64,000 nt of DNA from Candidatus Polarisedimenticola svalbardensis (lineage in GTDB: Bacteria; Acidobacteriota; Polarisedimenticolia; Polarisedimenticolales; Polarisedimenticolaceae): the NCBI GenBank assembly GCA_014764515.1, contig JACXWD010000009.1, forward strand, positions 1-64,000, in the 5' to 3' direction. The position numbers were made by a program, and so were the translations under genes. Below the pieces are notes generated by a model, which ran no database searches, was not told the DNA's origin, and saw nothing but the letters and a program-made list of their open reading frames with translations. Of this stretch, positions 1-8,176 are shown piece after piece. Positions within the stretch are counted from its first letter, which is position 1, and each line of letters starts with the position of its first letter.

Positions 1-227
1 GCGGCGCCGAAACTCAGGGCATCGCTGAAGGAATCGAACTGCTGGCCGAATTCGCTGGTGGCGTTCAGCAGACGGGCCAGGCGGCCGTCCAGGATATCCA
101 GCAGGATCGCCACCACGAGGACGTACACCGCCAGGTTGAAACGCCCCTCCGCCGCCAGAAACATGGAGCCGAAGCCACAGCAGATGTTGGCAGCCGTCGC
201 AGTCGCTGGTATCCAGACACGCACCAT
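1..227 (-). CDS. pssA: CDP-diacylglycerol-serine O-phosphatidyltransferase, 5' part only
   Basis: This is the N-terminal 75 residues or so of a CDP-alcohol phosphatidyltransferase; the gene runs off the left edge. The translation contains the family signature D-x2-D-G-x2-A-R-x8-G-x3-D-x3-D (DILDGRLAR ... GQQFDSFSD), whose aspartates bind the metal and the CDP-alcohol. Serine is the most likely acceptor because the residues around the motif (FGQQFDSFSDALSFG) fit PssA; another alcohol acceptor is possible. A hydrophobic helix precedes the motif, as expected for this inner-membrane enzyme. The ATG at 227 follows a GGAAGG ribosome site. The gene lies 78 bp downstream of nadB on the same strand and may be cotranscribed with nadA-nadB. 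Confidence 0.85.
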   Translation of the reverse strand, partial: MVRVWIPATATAANICCGFGSMFLAAEGRFNLAVYVLVVAILLDILDGRLARLLNATSEFGQQFDSFSDALSFGA

Positions 228-305
228 TAAAACAATCCTTCCCTCGACGGACTTTATGCCGGATACATATCGGGCCGCAACATGCCGATCAGGAAACGCC
301 GGAAT

Positions 306-1871
306 TCAGTGATTTTCCCTGTAATGACAACCGCGGTTCTCGGTGTTGTGGGCGGCCGCCATGGCGATCAGACCGGCGGCCAGGACCGAGTTTCGCAGAC
401 CGGCCAGGCTGTCGGAGACCCGGGCCTTGCGGTAGAAATCCTCGATAGTGGAGCGCATGCTCCACATCTCCTTCAACGCCCGGCGCAGGCGGTGGTCGGA
501 ACGGATCAGGCCGACATGGTGCCACATCAGGGATCGGACGGTTTGCATGTCGGCCTGGATCAGGGCCGGGTCGGCGTCGTAGACCTGCCCCGAATCATCC
601 CAATCGGGAACTTCCACCCCGGACGGTCCGTCGCCCGTTTCCTGCCGGATGGCGGCGGCGGCCCGGGCGCCCCAGACAACTCCCTCCAGAAGGGAGGTGC
701 TGGCCAGGCGGTTGGCGCCGTGGACACCGGTGCAGGCGACCTCGCCAACGGCGAACAGCTGGGTCAGGGAGCTCCGGCCGTCCATGTCCACCATCACCCC
801 GCCGCAGTGGTAGTGGGCGGCGGGAACCACAGGCACCGGCTGGCGGCTGATGTCGTAGTTCTGCTCCAGACAGAGTTCGTGGATCCTGGGGAAGCGGTCA
901 CGGATATAGGAAGCCTTCTTCTTTGATGCGATGTCCAGCAGAACGTAGGAGTAATCCCGGGAAAGCATCTCAAGGTAGATCGCCCGGGAGACCACGTCCC
1001 TGGGTGCCAGCTCTTTTTCCTTCGGGGCGTAGCGCTCCATGAACGGTTCGCCGTCCGGGGTCAGCAGAACCGCACCCTCCCCACGCACCGCCTCGCTGAT
1101 CAGAGCCTTGGTGGTGCCGGGCATGAACAGGGCGGTGGGGTGGAACTGCATGTACTCGGCGTTGATCACACGGGCGCCGGCGCGGTACGCCATGGCCAGC
1201 CCGTCTCCCCGGGCCCCTGGAGGGTTGGTGGTGTTCAGGAAGATCTGCCCCAGGCCGCCGGTGGCCAGTACCGTGCGCCTGGCGATCACCGGGGTGACCT
1301 TGCCGGTCCCCCGCTCCAGCACCCAGGCGCCGTGGCATATCGGCTCCTCGTACACCGCCAGCGGAGAAGGGGCGTTGTGGGGGAAGGTCAGGAGGTCGAT
1401 GGCGGTGTGTCCGGTCAGCATTCTCACATTGGACGCCTGGCGGAGCCGCTCCAGCAAGGCGGCCATGATGGCCCGACCGGTGAAGTCCCCGACGTGCAGG
1501 ACCCGGCGCCGGGAGTGGGCCCCTTCCAGGCCGAAACTCAATTCGCCGGATTCGTCCCGGTCGAACTCGATGCCGGCCGATTCCATCAGGATGCGCCGGA
1601 TCTGTTCCGGCCCTTCCGCCGCCAGGATCTTCAGCGCCACCGGGTTGCTGATGCCGTCTCCGGCCTCGGCGATGTCGTTTTCGAGGAGCTCCGCCGTATC
1701 GTCGACGCCGCGGTAAACGATACCGCCCTGGGCGTAAACCGAATTGGAGTCGTCGGTCTTGTCTGCGCGGGTCAGGACAACCACGTCCCGCTCACGGTCC
1801 GCAGCCAGCTCCAGGGCGGTCACCGCCCCGGCAACGCCGCATCCAAGGACCAATGTGTCGGTTCTGATCAA
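306..1871 (-). CDS. nadB: L-aspartate oxidase
   Basis: Flavoenzyme that oxidises L-aspartate to iminoaspartate, the substrate of quinolinate synthase in de novo NAD synthesis. The protein has 521 residues, normal for NadB. It shows the N-terminal FAD-binding glycine motif (GCGVAGAVTALELA), the SNSVYAQGG segment, the FHPTAL block and HYHCGGVMVD, all typical of the aspartate oxidase/fumarate reductase flavoprotein family. The start is a TTG at 1871, nine bases after the nadA stop; no ATG is available nearby and the ribosome site is weak, so translation probably depends on coupling to nadA. Cytoplasmic. Oxygen or fumarate can reoxidise the flavin, so the gene does not reveal lifestyle. Confidence 0.93.
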   Translation of the reverse strand: MIRTDTLVLGCGVAGAVTALELAADRERDVVVLTRADKTDDSNSVYAQGGIVYRGVDDTAELLENDIAEAGDGISNPVALKILAAEGPEQIRRILMESAGIEFDRDESGELSFGLEGAHSRRRVLHVGDFTGRAIMAALLERLRQASNVRMLTGHTAIDLLTFPHNAPSPLAVYEEPICHGAWVLERGTGKVTPVIARRTVLATGGLGQIFLNTTNPPGARGDGLAMAYRAGARVINAEYMQFHPTALFMPGTTKALISEAVRGEGAVLLTPDGEPFMERYAPKEKELAPRDVVSRAIYLEMLSRDYSYVLLDIASKKKASYIRDRFPRIHELCLEQNYDISRQPVPVVPAAHYHCGGVMVDMDGRSSLTQLFAVGEVACTGVHGANRLASTSLLEGVVWGARAAAAIRQETGDGPSGVEVPDWDDSGQVYDADPALIQADMQTVRSLMWHHVGLIRSDHRLRRALKEMWSMRSTIEDFYRKARVSDSLAGLRNSVLAAGLIAMAAAHNTENRGCHYRENH

Positions 1872-1880
1872 ATAGTTGGC

Positions 1881-2945
1881 TCAGTCGCCGGGTACCGTCG
1901 GCGTCTTTTTCGGCCCGATGGCCAGCATGCGGTCGATGGAACGTTTCGCCTTCACTCTCAGATCTTCCGGGACCTCGATGACATGCTGATTGTACCGCAG
2001 GGCGTCGATGACCTCCTGCAGTTTGACTTCATTCATGTGGGGACAGCGCACACTGCACATCCGGATCATATCCTTGTCCGGATTGGCCGCCGCGATGTTG
2101 TCGCCCATGGCGCACTCGGTCAGCAGCAGGTAGCGGCCGCCTTTGCTCTCCTCCACGAACCGGGTCATGGCCGAGGTACTGGAAGAATAGTCCGAGGCCT
2201 GCACCACTTCCGGGCTGCACTCCGGGTGGGCCAGGATGATCGCATCAGGTATCTGCTTGCGGACGTTGGCGATATCTTCCACCGTGAACTGTTCGTGGAC
2301 CTCGCACAGGGCGTTCCAACCCACCATCCCGTAATCGACTCCCGGCTCCCCTTCCGGCAGGACCCCCAGTTCGGGGTACACGATTTTGCGCCCTGTCTCC
2401 CGGGCGATATTTGCGGCCAGGTAGGCGTCCGGGATGCAGATCACAAGGTCCGACCCCAGAGATTCCACCACGGCGGCGGCGTTGCTGGAGGTACAGCAGA
2501 TATCGGTCTCCGCCTTCACGTCGGCGTAGGTATTGATGTAGGTCACCACCGGCGCCCCGGGGAACATTCTCTTCAGTTCCCGGACCTGCTCCGGCGTGAT
2601 TCCGGACGCCAGGGAGCAGCCCCCTACTTTTGAAGGCAAAAGTACCGTGGTTCCCGGGTTGAGGATCTTCGCCGTCTCGGCCATGAACCGAACCCCGCAG
2701 TAGACGATGACCTCGGCATCCGCCTCCGCCGCCTTGCGGCTCAGTTCCAGGGAGTCTCCCCGGATGTCGGCCACCGCATGGAACAGCACAGGATCCATGT
2801 AGTTGTGGGCCAGGATCACCGCCGAGCGCTCCTGCTTCAGGCGCCGGATCTCCAGTACCTGCTCAGCCTGTTCCCGCAGCTCGAACTCCGGCACCAGGTC
2901 GCTGAAGCGGACCCTCAGATCGTCGAATATGGCCTGAACCGTCAT
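1881..2945 (-). CDS. nadA: Quinolinate synthase
   Basis: Condenses iminoaspartate with dihydroxyacetone phosphate to quinolinate; works with the adjacent nadB. The 354-residue product carries the three cysteine contexts that ligate the [4Fe-4S] cluster (VYCGVRFMAET, DICCTSSNA, SVRCPHMN), the AHNYM motif near residue 45 and the YSSSTSAM phosphate-binding segment. A much longer reading frame extends upstream to 3557, but the start at 2945 is preferred: it is preceded by GAGGAG with good spacing, the extension has no NadA-like sequence, and it would overlap the divergent epimerase gene. The cluster is oxygen-sensitive in known NadA enzymes. Confidence 0.95.
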   Translation of the reverse strand: MTVQAIFDDLRVRFSDLVPEFELREQAEQVLEIRRLKQERSAVILAHNYMDPVLFHAVADIRGDSLELSRKAAEADAEVIVYCGVRFMAETAKILNPGTTVLLPSKVGGCSLASGITPEQVRELKRMFPGAPVVTYINTYADVKAETDICCTSSNAAAVVESLGSDLVICIPDAYLAANIARETGRKIVYPELGVLPEGEPGVDYGMVGWNALCEVHEQFTVEDIANVRKQIPDAIILAHPECSPEVVQASDYSSSTSAMTRFVEESKGGRYLLLTECAMGDNIAAANPDKDMIRMCSVRCPHMNEVKLQEVIDALRYNQHVIEVPEDLRVKAKRSIDRMLAIGPKKTPTVPGD

Positions 2946-3063
2946 GGCAAGGTGTCTCCTCACGGTCCACGGTATTATTCCATGGGAACCGGCGCAAACC
3001 GGTGCTCGCTGAAACCCGCCGGAAGATCCGGTGTATAACCATCTGGAAAAATAAGGAGCCGCC

Positions 3064-4209
3064 ATGAGCACGACCCGCCGACAGTTTCTCCAGATCACCG
3101 GAGCCGCCGGAGCCGCCCTTGGCCTGGGAGGCCTGGCCACCGCCTCCGGCCCATCAACCCCTGTTGAAAAAGCCTCCAAATCACTCAAGATCCTGGTCCT
3201 GGGAGGCACCCAGCTCATCGGTCCGCCCCTGGTGGAATACGCCATGGAGCGGGGCCATACGGTCACCCTGTTCAACCGCGGCAAGACCAATACCCATCTG
3301 TTCCCCGAACTTGAGAAGCTCAAGGGGGACCGCAACGACAATCTCACCGCCCTCGAAGGGCGGAAGTGGGACGTGGTCATCGACAATTCGGCATCGGTGC
3401 CCCGCTGGGTTCGGGATTCCGCCGGCCTGCTCAAGGACTCGGCCGACCTGTACCTGTTCACCTCGTCCATCTCCGTGTTCGCCGAATTCAAGAAGCTCGG
3501 CCTCAACGAAGACGACCCGGTGGCCAAGCTGGAAGATCCGACCACCGAAGAGATCACCGGCGAAACCTACGGCGGTATGAAGGCGCTTTGCGAGGAAGAG
3601 GCCCGCAAGGCGTTCGGTGACAAGGCGGTAGTGGTCCGGCCCGGCCTGATCGTCGGCCCCCTGGACCCCACCGACCGTTTCACCTACTGGCCTGTGAGGA
3701 TAGAGGGCGGTGGCGAGATCATGGCGCCGGGGAACCCGACCGACGCGGTCCAGATCATCGACGCCCGGGACCTGGCTCACTGGTTCGTCCATATCGTCGA
3801 AAACCGGATTACCGGCACCTTCAACGCCACCGGTCCGTCGTCCACACTGTCCATGGCCGAGATGCTGTACGGCATCCGGGCGGTCACCAGCAAGGAGATG
3901 TCGTTCACCTGGGTGGATGCCGACTTCCTGGCGGCGAACGAAGTTCAGCCCTGGGGTCATATGACCTGCTGGGTGCCGCCGCGGGACGGCTACGAAGGGT
4001 TCGGACACATTGACTGCAGCAGGGCGATTGCCGCCGGCCTCCGTTTCCGGCCGCTGGCCGACACCGCCAGGGACACCATGGCCTGGTGGAACGCTCTTCC
4101 TGAAGAGCGCCGGGCGAAACCGAAGGCCGGCCTTCCCCGGGAGAAAGAGGCGGAAGTCCTGGCCGCCTGGAAGAAAAAGGATGAAAAACCGGAGCCGGCT
4201 GCTGAATGA
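3064..4209 (+). CDS. Tat-exported NAD-dependent epimerase/dehydratase
   Basis: A 381-residue protein that starts with a twin-arginine signal (TTRRQFLQ, then a hydrophobic Ala/Gly-rich stretch to about residue 28), followed by an extended-SDR Rossmann fold (LVLGGTQLIGPPLVEYA near residue 45). The active-site YxxxK appears as YGGMK. Similar Tat-tagged NAD-dependent epimerases occur in Acidobacteriota and Planctomycetota; their substrates are unknown. Export through Tat implies folding with its nucleotide in the cytoplasm. AAGGAGC precedes the ATG. The stop overlaps the start of the downstream transporter by 4 bp, so the two are translationally coupled, but no functional link can be read from the sequence. 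Confidence 0.8.
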   Translation: MSTTRRQFLQITGAAGAALGLGGLATASGPSTPVEKASKSLKILVLGGTQLIGPPLVEYAMERGHTVTLFNRGKTNTHLFPELEKLKGDRNDNLTALEGRKWDVVIDNSASVPRWVRDSAGLLKDSADLYLFTSSISVFAEFKKLGLNEDDPVAKLEDPTTEEITGETYGGMKALCEEEARKAFGDKAVVVRPGLIVGPLDPTDRFTYWPVRIEGGGEIMAPGNPTDAVQIIDARDLAHWFVHIVENRITGTFNATGPSSTLSMAEMLYGIRAVTSKEMSFTWVDADFLAANEVQPWGHMTCWVPPRDGYEGFGHIDCSRAIAAGLRFRPLADTARDTMAWWNALPEERRAKPKAGLPREKEAEVLAAWKKKDEKPEPAAE

Positions 4210-5471
4210 ACCGGTCTGAAGCTGTCGGCAACCGGGTCCGCCGGTTGATGCAGGTCCGGCCCGGTGAAGTCCGGGTGGCCCTCTGGGCCTTCGGATACTT
4301 CTTCTTCGTTCTGGCCGGGTACTACATCATCCGCCCGATGCGGGACGCCATGGGGGTGGCCGGCGGCGTCCGGAACCTGCCCTGGCTGTTCACCGGCACC
4401 ATGCTGGTGATGCTGGCCGTCAACCCGGCGTTCGCGGCCCTGGTCTCCCGCTGGACCCGGCGGCGGTTCATCTCGTTCACCTACCGGTTCTTCATGGCCA
4501 ACCTGGTCCTGTTCTTCCTCCTGTTCCGGTATCTGCCGGTTGAAGGGCACCTGATGCTGGGGCGGGTGTTCTACATCTGGTCCGCCGTGTTCAACCTTTA
4601 CGTGGTATCGGTGTTCTGGGCGTTCGCAGCCGACACCTTCAAGCCGGGACAGGGCAAGCGGCTGTTCGGCTTTCTCGGCCTGGGCGGAACCCTGGGCGCC
4701 ATCTGCGGCTCGGCGATCACCACCCTTGCCGCGGAGCGGATCGATCCGGCCTGGCTCCTCCTGCTGTCGGTCCTGTTGCTGGAGTTGGCTGTACGCTGTT
4801 CCCGGCAGGCCGGCGCCGCTGACACCGACCCACCACCGCGCCAACCGATCGGAGGCGGCGCCCTGGCCGGACTGGGGCACGTGGCCCGCTCACCCTACCT
4901 TCTCGGTATCTGCGTCTACATGCTGCTGTACACCGTGCTGTCCACGTTCCTGTATTTCCAGCAGGCTTCCATCGTCGAAGTCTCGTTCCTGGACCAGGGC
5001 ACACGGACCGGATTCTTCGCACGGATCGACCTGGCGGTAAACCTCCTGACCATCCTGACCCAGCTGTTCCTCACCGGCCGGGTGATCCGGCTGCTGGGAG
5101 TCGGCCTGACCCTGGCCCTGTTGCCGTTGATCTGCATCGTCGGTTTCACAGGCCTGGGCCTGGCTCCGACGCTGACCGCCATCGTTCTGTTCCAGGTCCT
5201 GCGGCGAAGCGGGAACTACGCCCTGGCACGGCCGGCCCGGGAAGTGCTTTACACCGTGGTTCCCCGGGAAGACAAGTACAAGGCCAAGAGCTTCATCGAC
5301 ACCTTCGTGTACCGGGGCGGCGACCAGATCGGCGCCTGGGCCTGGGCTCTTATGGGCCGCCTGGGCGTCGGCGTCTCCGGCATCGCCTGGGTGGCGGTCC
5401 CCCTGGCCGGCCTGTGGTTCGCCGTGGCGCTGTGGCTGGGAAAGCGGCAAAAGCGGTACGAAACCCAGTAG
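4206..5471 (+). CDS. NTP/NDP exchange transporter-like membrane protein (MFS-related)
   Basis: A 421-residue polytopic membrane protein with about 11-12 hydrophobic helices. The N-terminal region (FFFVLAGYYIIRPMRDAMG) resembles the Tlc ATP:ADP antiporter family, also called the NTP/NDP exchange transporter family, found in free-living bacteria as well as in parasites. In free-living hosts the substrate is not established, so nucleotide exchange should not be assumed. The ATG overlaps the stop of the Tat epimerase gene (ATGA). Charged loops such as SRWTRRRF between helices fit cytoplasmic loops under the positive-inside rule. Confidence 0.7.
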   Translation: MNRSEAVGNRVRRLMQVRPGEVRVALWAFGYFFFVLAGYYIIRPMRDAMGVAGGVRNLPWLFTGTMLVMLAVNPAFAALVSRWTRRRFISFTYRFFMANLVLFFLLFRYLPVEGHLMLGRVFYIWSAVFNLYVVSVFWAFAADTFKPGQGKRLFGFLGLGGTLGAICGSAITTLAAERIDPAWLLLLSVLLLELAVRCSRQAGAADTDPPPRQPIGGGALAGLGHVARSPYLLGICVYMLLYTVLSTFLYFQQASIVEVSFLDQGTRTGFFARIDLAVNLLTILTQLFLTGRVIRLLGVGLTLALLPLICIVGFTGLGLAPTLTAIVLFQVLRRSGNYALARPAREVLYTVVPREDKYKAKSFIDTFVYRGGDQIGAWAWALMGRLGVGVSGIAWVAVPLAGLWFAVALWLGKRQKRYETQ

Positions 5472-5515
5472 CCGCATTCCATCTGGTATAAGATCTCCCG
5501 ACCTGGGGGGCACTA

Positions 5516-8170
5516 ATGACGATGGAAACCGGCCGGATGTTGCTGCACTACCGCCTTGTCGACAAGATCGGCGAGGGCGGGATGGGTGTGGTCTGGAAAG
5601 CGATCGATACCACCCTGGACCGGGAGGTGGCGATCAAGATCCTGCCGGACCAGTTCGCCGCCGACAGGGAGCGGCTGGCCCGGTTCGAGCGGGAAGCCCG
5701 TCTTCTCGCCTCCCTGAACCACCCGCATATCGCAGGGATCTACGGCATCCATGAAGCACCGGCAGCAGGTCCCGGGGAGTCCGGGATCCGGTTCCTGGCG
5801 ATGGAACTGGTTTCCGGTGAGGAGCTGGCGGTCGCACTGCAGAGTGGACCGATCCCCCAGGATCGTGTGTTGCAGATCATGAGCCAGGTCGCCGAGGCGC
5901 TGGAAGCGGCCCATGAGAGCGGGGTGATCCACCGGGACCTGAAACCGGCCAACGTCCGCCTGACCACCGAGGGGAACGCCAAGGTGCTGGACTTCGGGCT
6001 GGCCAAAGCGTACGACCCGAACACCGCCAGCGATCCGGTCCATTCCCCCACCATGACCTCCGCCGGCACCGTGGCCGGCCTGATCCTGGGAACCGCAGCG
6101 TACATGTCTCCGGAACAGGCCTCCGGCCAGGCCACCGACCGGCGGGCCGACATCTGGTCGTTCGGAGTCATGCTGCACGAACTGCTGTCAGGCAAGAGGC
6201 TGTTTGAAGGGGAAACGATCTCCCATACCCTGGCCGATGTACTACGGGCGCCGATCGAATTGGACGATCTGCCCGCATCGGTGCCGTCCTCCATCCGACG
6301 ACTGGTGGAGCGTTGCCTGGACCGGGACAAGATGCGCCGCCTGAGGGATATCGGTGAAGCCCGCATCGTCCTTGAGGACGAGATCGCCCATCCGGGAAGC
6401 GGCGACGCACCCGGTGCTCAACCGGGCATTGCACCTGCCAGGTCGAGACTTTCGAGTCTGCTGCCTTGGGTTCTCGCCGGCCTCGCCACCGTGGTGGCGA
6501 TCCTGGCGTTCCTTCTGGGGCAGGACAACACGACTGGCGCCATCGAACCGGCACGGCGATTCACCATTGAAGCCAGGAGCGGCAATAGCCGCCAGGGCGA
6601 CGGCCGGGCTGTTGCGATCTCTTCCGACGGGCGGCACATCGTCTCCCCCGGAGTCGCCGGCGCCGAAGACGTCTTGTACTTGCGCGCCATCAACGATTTT
6701 GAGCAACGGCCGATTGAAGGATCCCAGGGCGGACGGAGGCCGACGTTTTCGCCGGACAACCAGTGGATCGCCTTCCTCGATTCCACCAGCCTCCGTAAGG
6801 TCCGGGTCAGCGGCGGGCCGTCCATCGAGATCGGCCAGGCCGCCGCTTCGGCGGAAAGCCTGCACTGGGGGACGGACAATTTCATCTATTACGGCGCCCA
6901 GGCCGGCCTGTGGCGGATCAATACGGAAGGAGGCGAACCGGAAGCGCTGGTCGCCGGCACACCGGCCGACACCATGCGGACCACGATGCCGTTCCTGCTC
7001 CCCGGCGGCAGGTATCTGCTGTGCAACCGCTCTGCAGGCCGTCGAGGGACGGGGCAGCTTCTGATCCTGGACCTTGAAACGAAAGAGGTCCGGAAACTGG
7101 AGATGCAGGGCAGCAATGCCCGCTACCTGCCCACCGGCCACCTGCTTTTCGCCCAGTCCAACAGCGTGTTCGTGGCGCCGTTCGATCTGGATGAGCTCAA
7201 ACTTACCGGGGCGCCGATGCCGGTCCTGCCCCGGGCCTGGGTTGACCAGGGCCAGATCCAGGCCGACGTCTCTGCGGACGGCACGGTGGTCTACCTGCCG
7301 GCGGCCCGGGAAGAGACCCAGGCGCTGGTCACCGTCGGCCTGGACGGCCAGGTCGCACCGCTGGTCCCCGACGGCCTGTCGTTCATCAGCCTGAACGATC
7401 CGCGCTTTTCCCGGGACGGCCGCAGCGTACTGATCTCGGTGGAGGGCGGTGCGATCTGGATGGTCGATCTGGACACCCAGACACCGACGCTGCTTAGTGA
7501 AGACGGCTTCTACCCGCTGTGGAGCCCCGACGGATCCGAGGTCGTCTTCGGTTCCACCCGCAACGTGTCCTACGACCTCTACCGCCGGCCGGTGGACCTC
7601 AGTCGTCCTGAAGAGCTGCTGCTGGACTGGGACAACAACCTGCGTTCCGCCGACTGGACCTGGCAAGGCGGCCTGATCGTCCGGGAAGAGGTGCCGGGCA
7701 AGGGCATGGATCTGCATTACTGGCCCGACATCAACGATGAATCGACGCTGGTCACGCTGATGGACGGCGAAGACGATGAGCTGGCTCCGGTAGTTTCCAG
7801 GGACGGCAAGTGGCTGGCATACGTTTCCGGCTACTCCGGTGACGATGCGGTTTACGTCACTACCTTTCCCGAAGCCGGCGCCCGGATGAAGATCTCCAAC
7901 CACGGCGGCAACAGCCCGACCTGGGCGCCGGACGGCAAGCACCTGTACTACTTCGAGGGCCCCAGCCTGATCGCAGTTACGATCGAAACCGAACCACGCT
8001 TCAGGGTTCTGAAGCGGGAACCGCTTTTAGAGGGCAATTATGTCCAGTACCGCTGGGCGCGGCAGTACGACATCCACCCCGACGGCAAGCGATTCGTCAT
8101 GATCAAGAACCCGCCTCGGGGCAACATCGAAGTCATCACCCGCTGGTTCAGCGAACTCCCGGATCCCTGA
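5516..8170 (+). CDS. Membrane Ser/Thr protein kinase with C-terminal PD40 beta-propeller
   Basis: Hanks-type kinase of 884 residues. The cytoplasmic kinase domain (about 8-275) has the P-loop GEGGMGVVWKA, the VAIK lysine, the catalytic loop HRDLKPANV, DFG and MSPEQASG, so it looks active. A Pro/Ala linker and one transmembrane helix (about 318-338) follow, then some 540 residues of repeated WD40-like PD40/TolB blades (for example FSPDNQWIAF, WSPDGSEVVFG, WAPDGKHLYYF), which should lie outside the membrane as a sensor or scaffold. This architecture is heavily expanded in Acidobacteriota and some related phyla. It stands 44 bp after the transporter gene and may share its transcript. The ligand and the phosphorylation targets are unknown. 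Confidence 0.9.
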   Translation: MTMETGRMLLHYRLVDKIGEGGMGVVWKAIDTTLDREVAIKILPDQFAADRERLARFEREARLLASLNHPHIAGIYGIHEAPAAGPGESGIRFLAMELVSGEELAVALQSGPIPQDRVLQIMSQVAEALEAAHESGVIHRDLKPANVRLTTEGNAKVLDFGLAKAYDPNTASDPVHSPTMTSAGTVAGLILGTAAYMSPEQASGQATDRRADIWSFGVMLHELLSGKRLFEGETISHTLADVLRAPIELDDLPASVPSSIRRLVERCLDRDKMRRLRDIGEARIVLEDEIAHPGSGDAPGAQPGIAPARSRLSSLLPWVLAGLATVVAILAFLLGQDNTTGAIEPARRFTIEARSGNSRQGDGRAVAISSDGRHIVSPGVAGAEDVLYLRAINDFEQRPIEGSQGGRRPTFSPDNQWIAFLDSTSLRKVRVSGGPSIEIGQAAASAESLHWGTDNFIYYGAQAGLWRINTEGGEPEALVAGTPADTMRTTMPFLLPGGRYLLCNRSAGRRGTGQLLILDLETKEVRKLEMQGSNARYLPTGHLLFAQSNSVFVAPFDLDELKLTGAPMPVLPRAWVDQGQIQADVSADGTVVYLPAAREETQALVTVGLDGQVAPLVPDGLSFISLNDPRFSRDGRSVLISVEGGAIWMVDLDTQTPTLLSEDGFYPLWSPDGSEVVFGSTRNVSYDLYRRPVDLSRPEELLLDWDNNLRSADWTWQGGLIVREEVPGKGMDLHYWPDINDESTLVTLMDGEDDELAPVVSRDGKWLAYVSGYSGDDAVYVTTFPEAGARMKISNHGGNSPTWAPDGKHLYYFEGPSLIAVTIETEPRFRVLKREPLLEGNYVQYRWARQYDIHPDGKRFVMIKNPPRGNIEVITRWFSELPDP

Positions 8171-8176
8171 GGCCGC

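Noticed and set aside
2946-3557. N-terminal extension of nadA
   Set aside because: No NadA-like sequence, overlaps the divergent epimerase gene, and a good ribosome site marks the internal ATG.
6242-7942. 566-codon minus-strand frame over the kinase gene
   Set aside because: Its composition (Gln/Gly/His/Arg-rich, no motifs) is that of a shadow of the kinase-PD40 gene.
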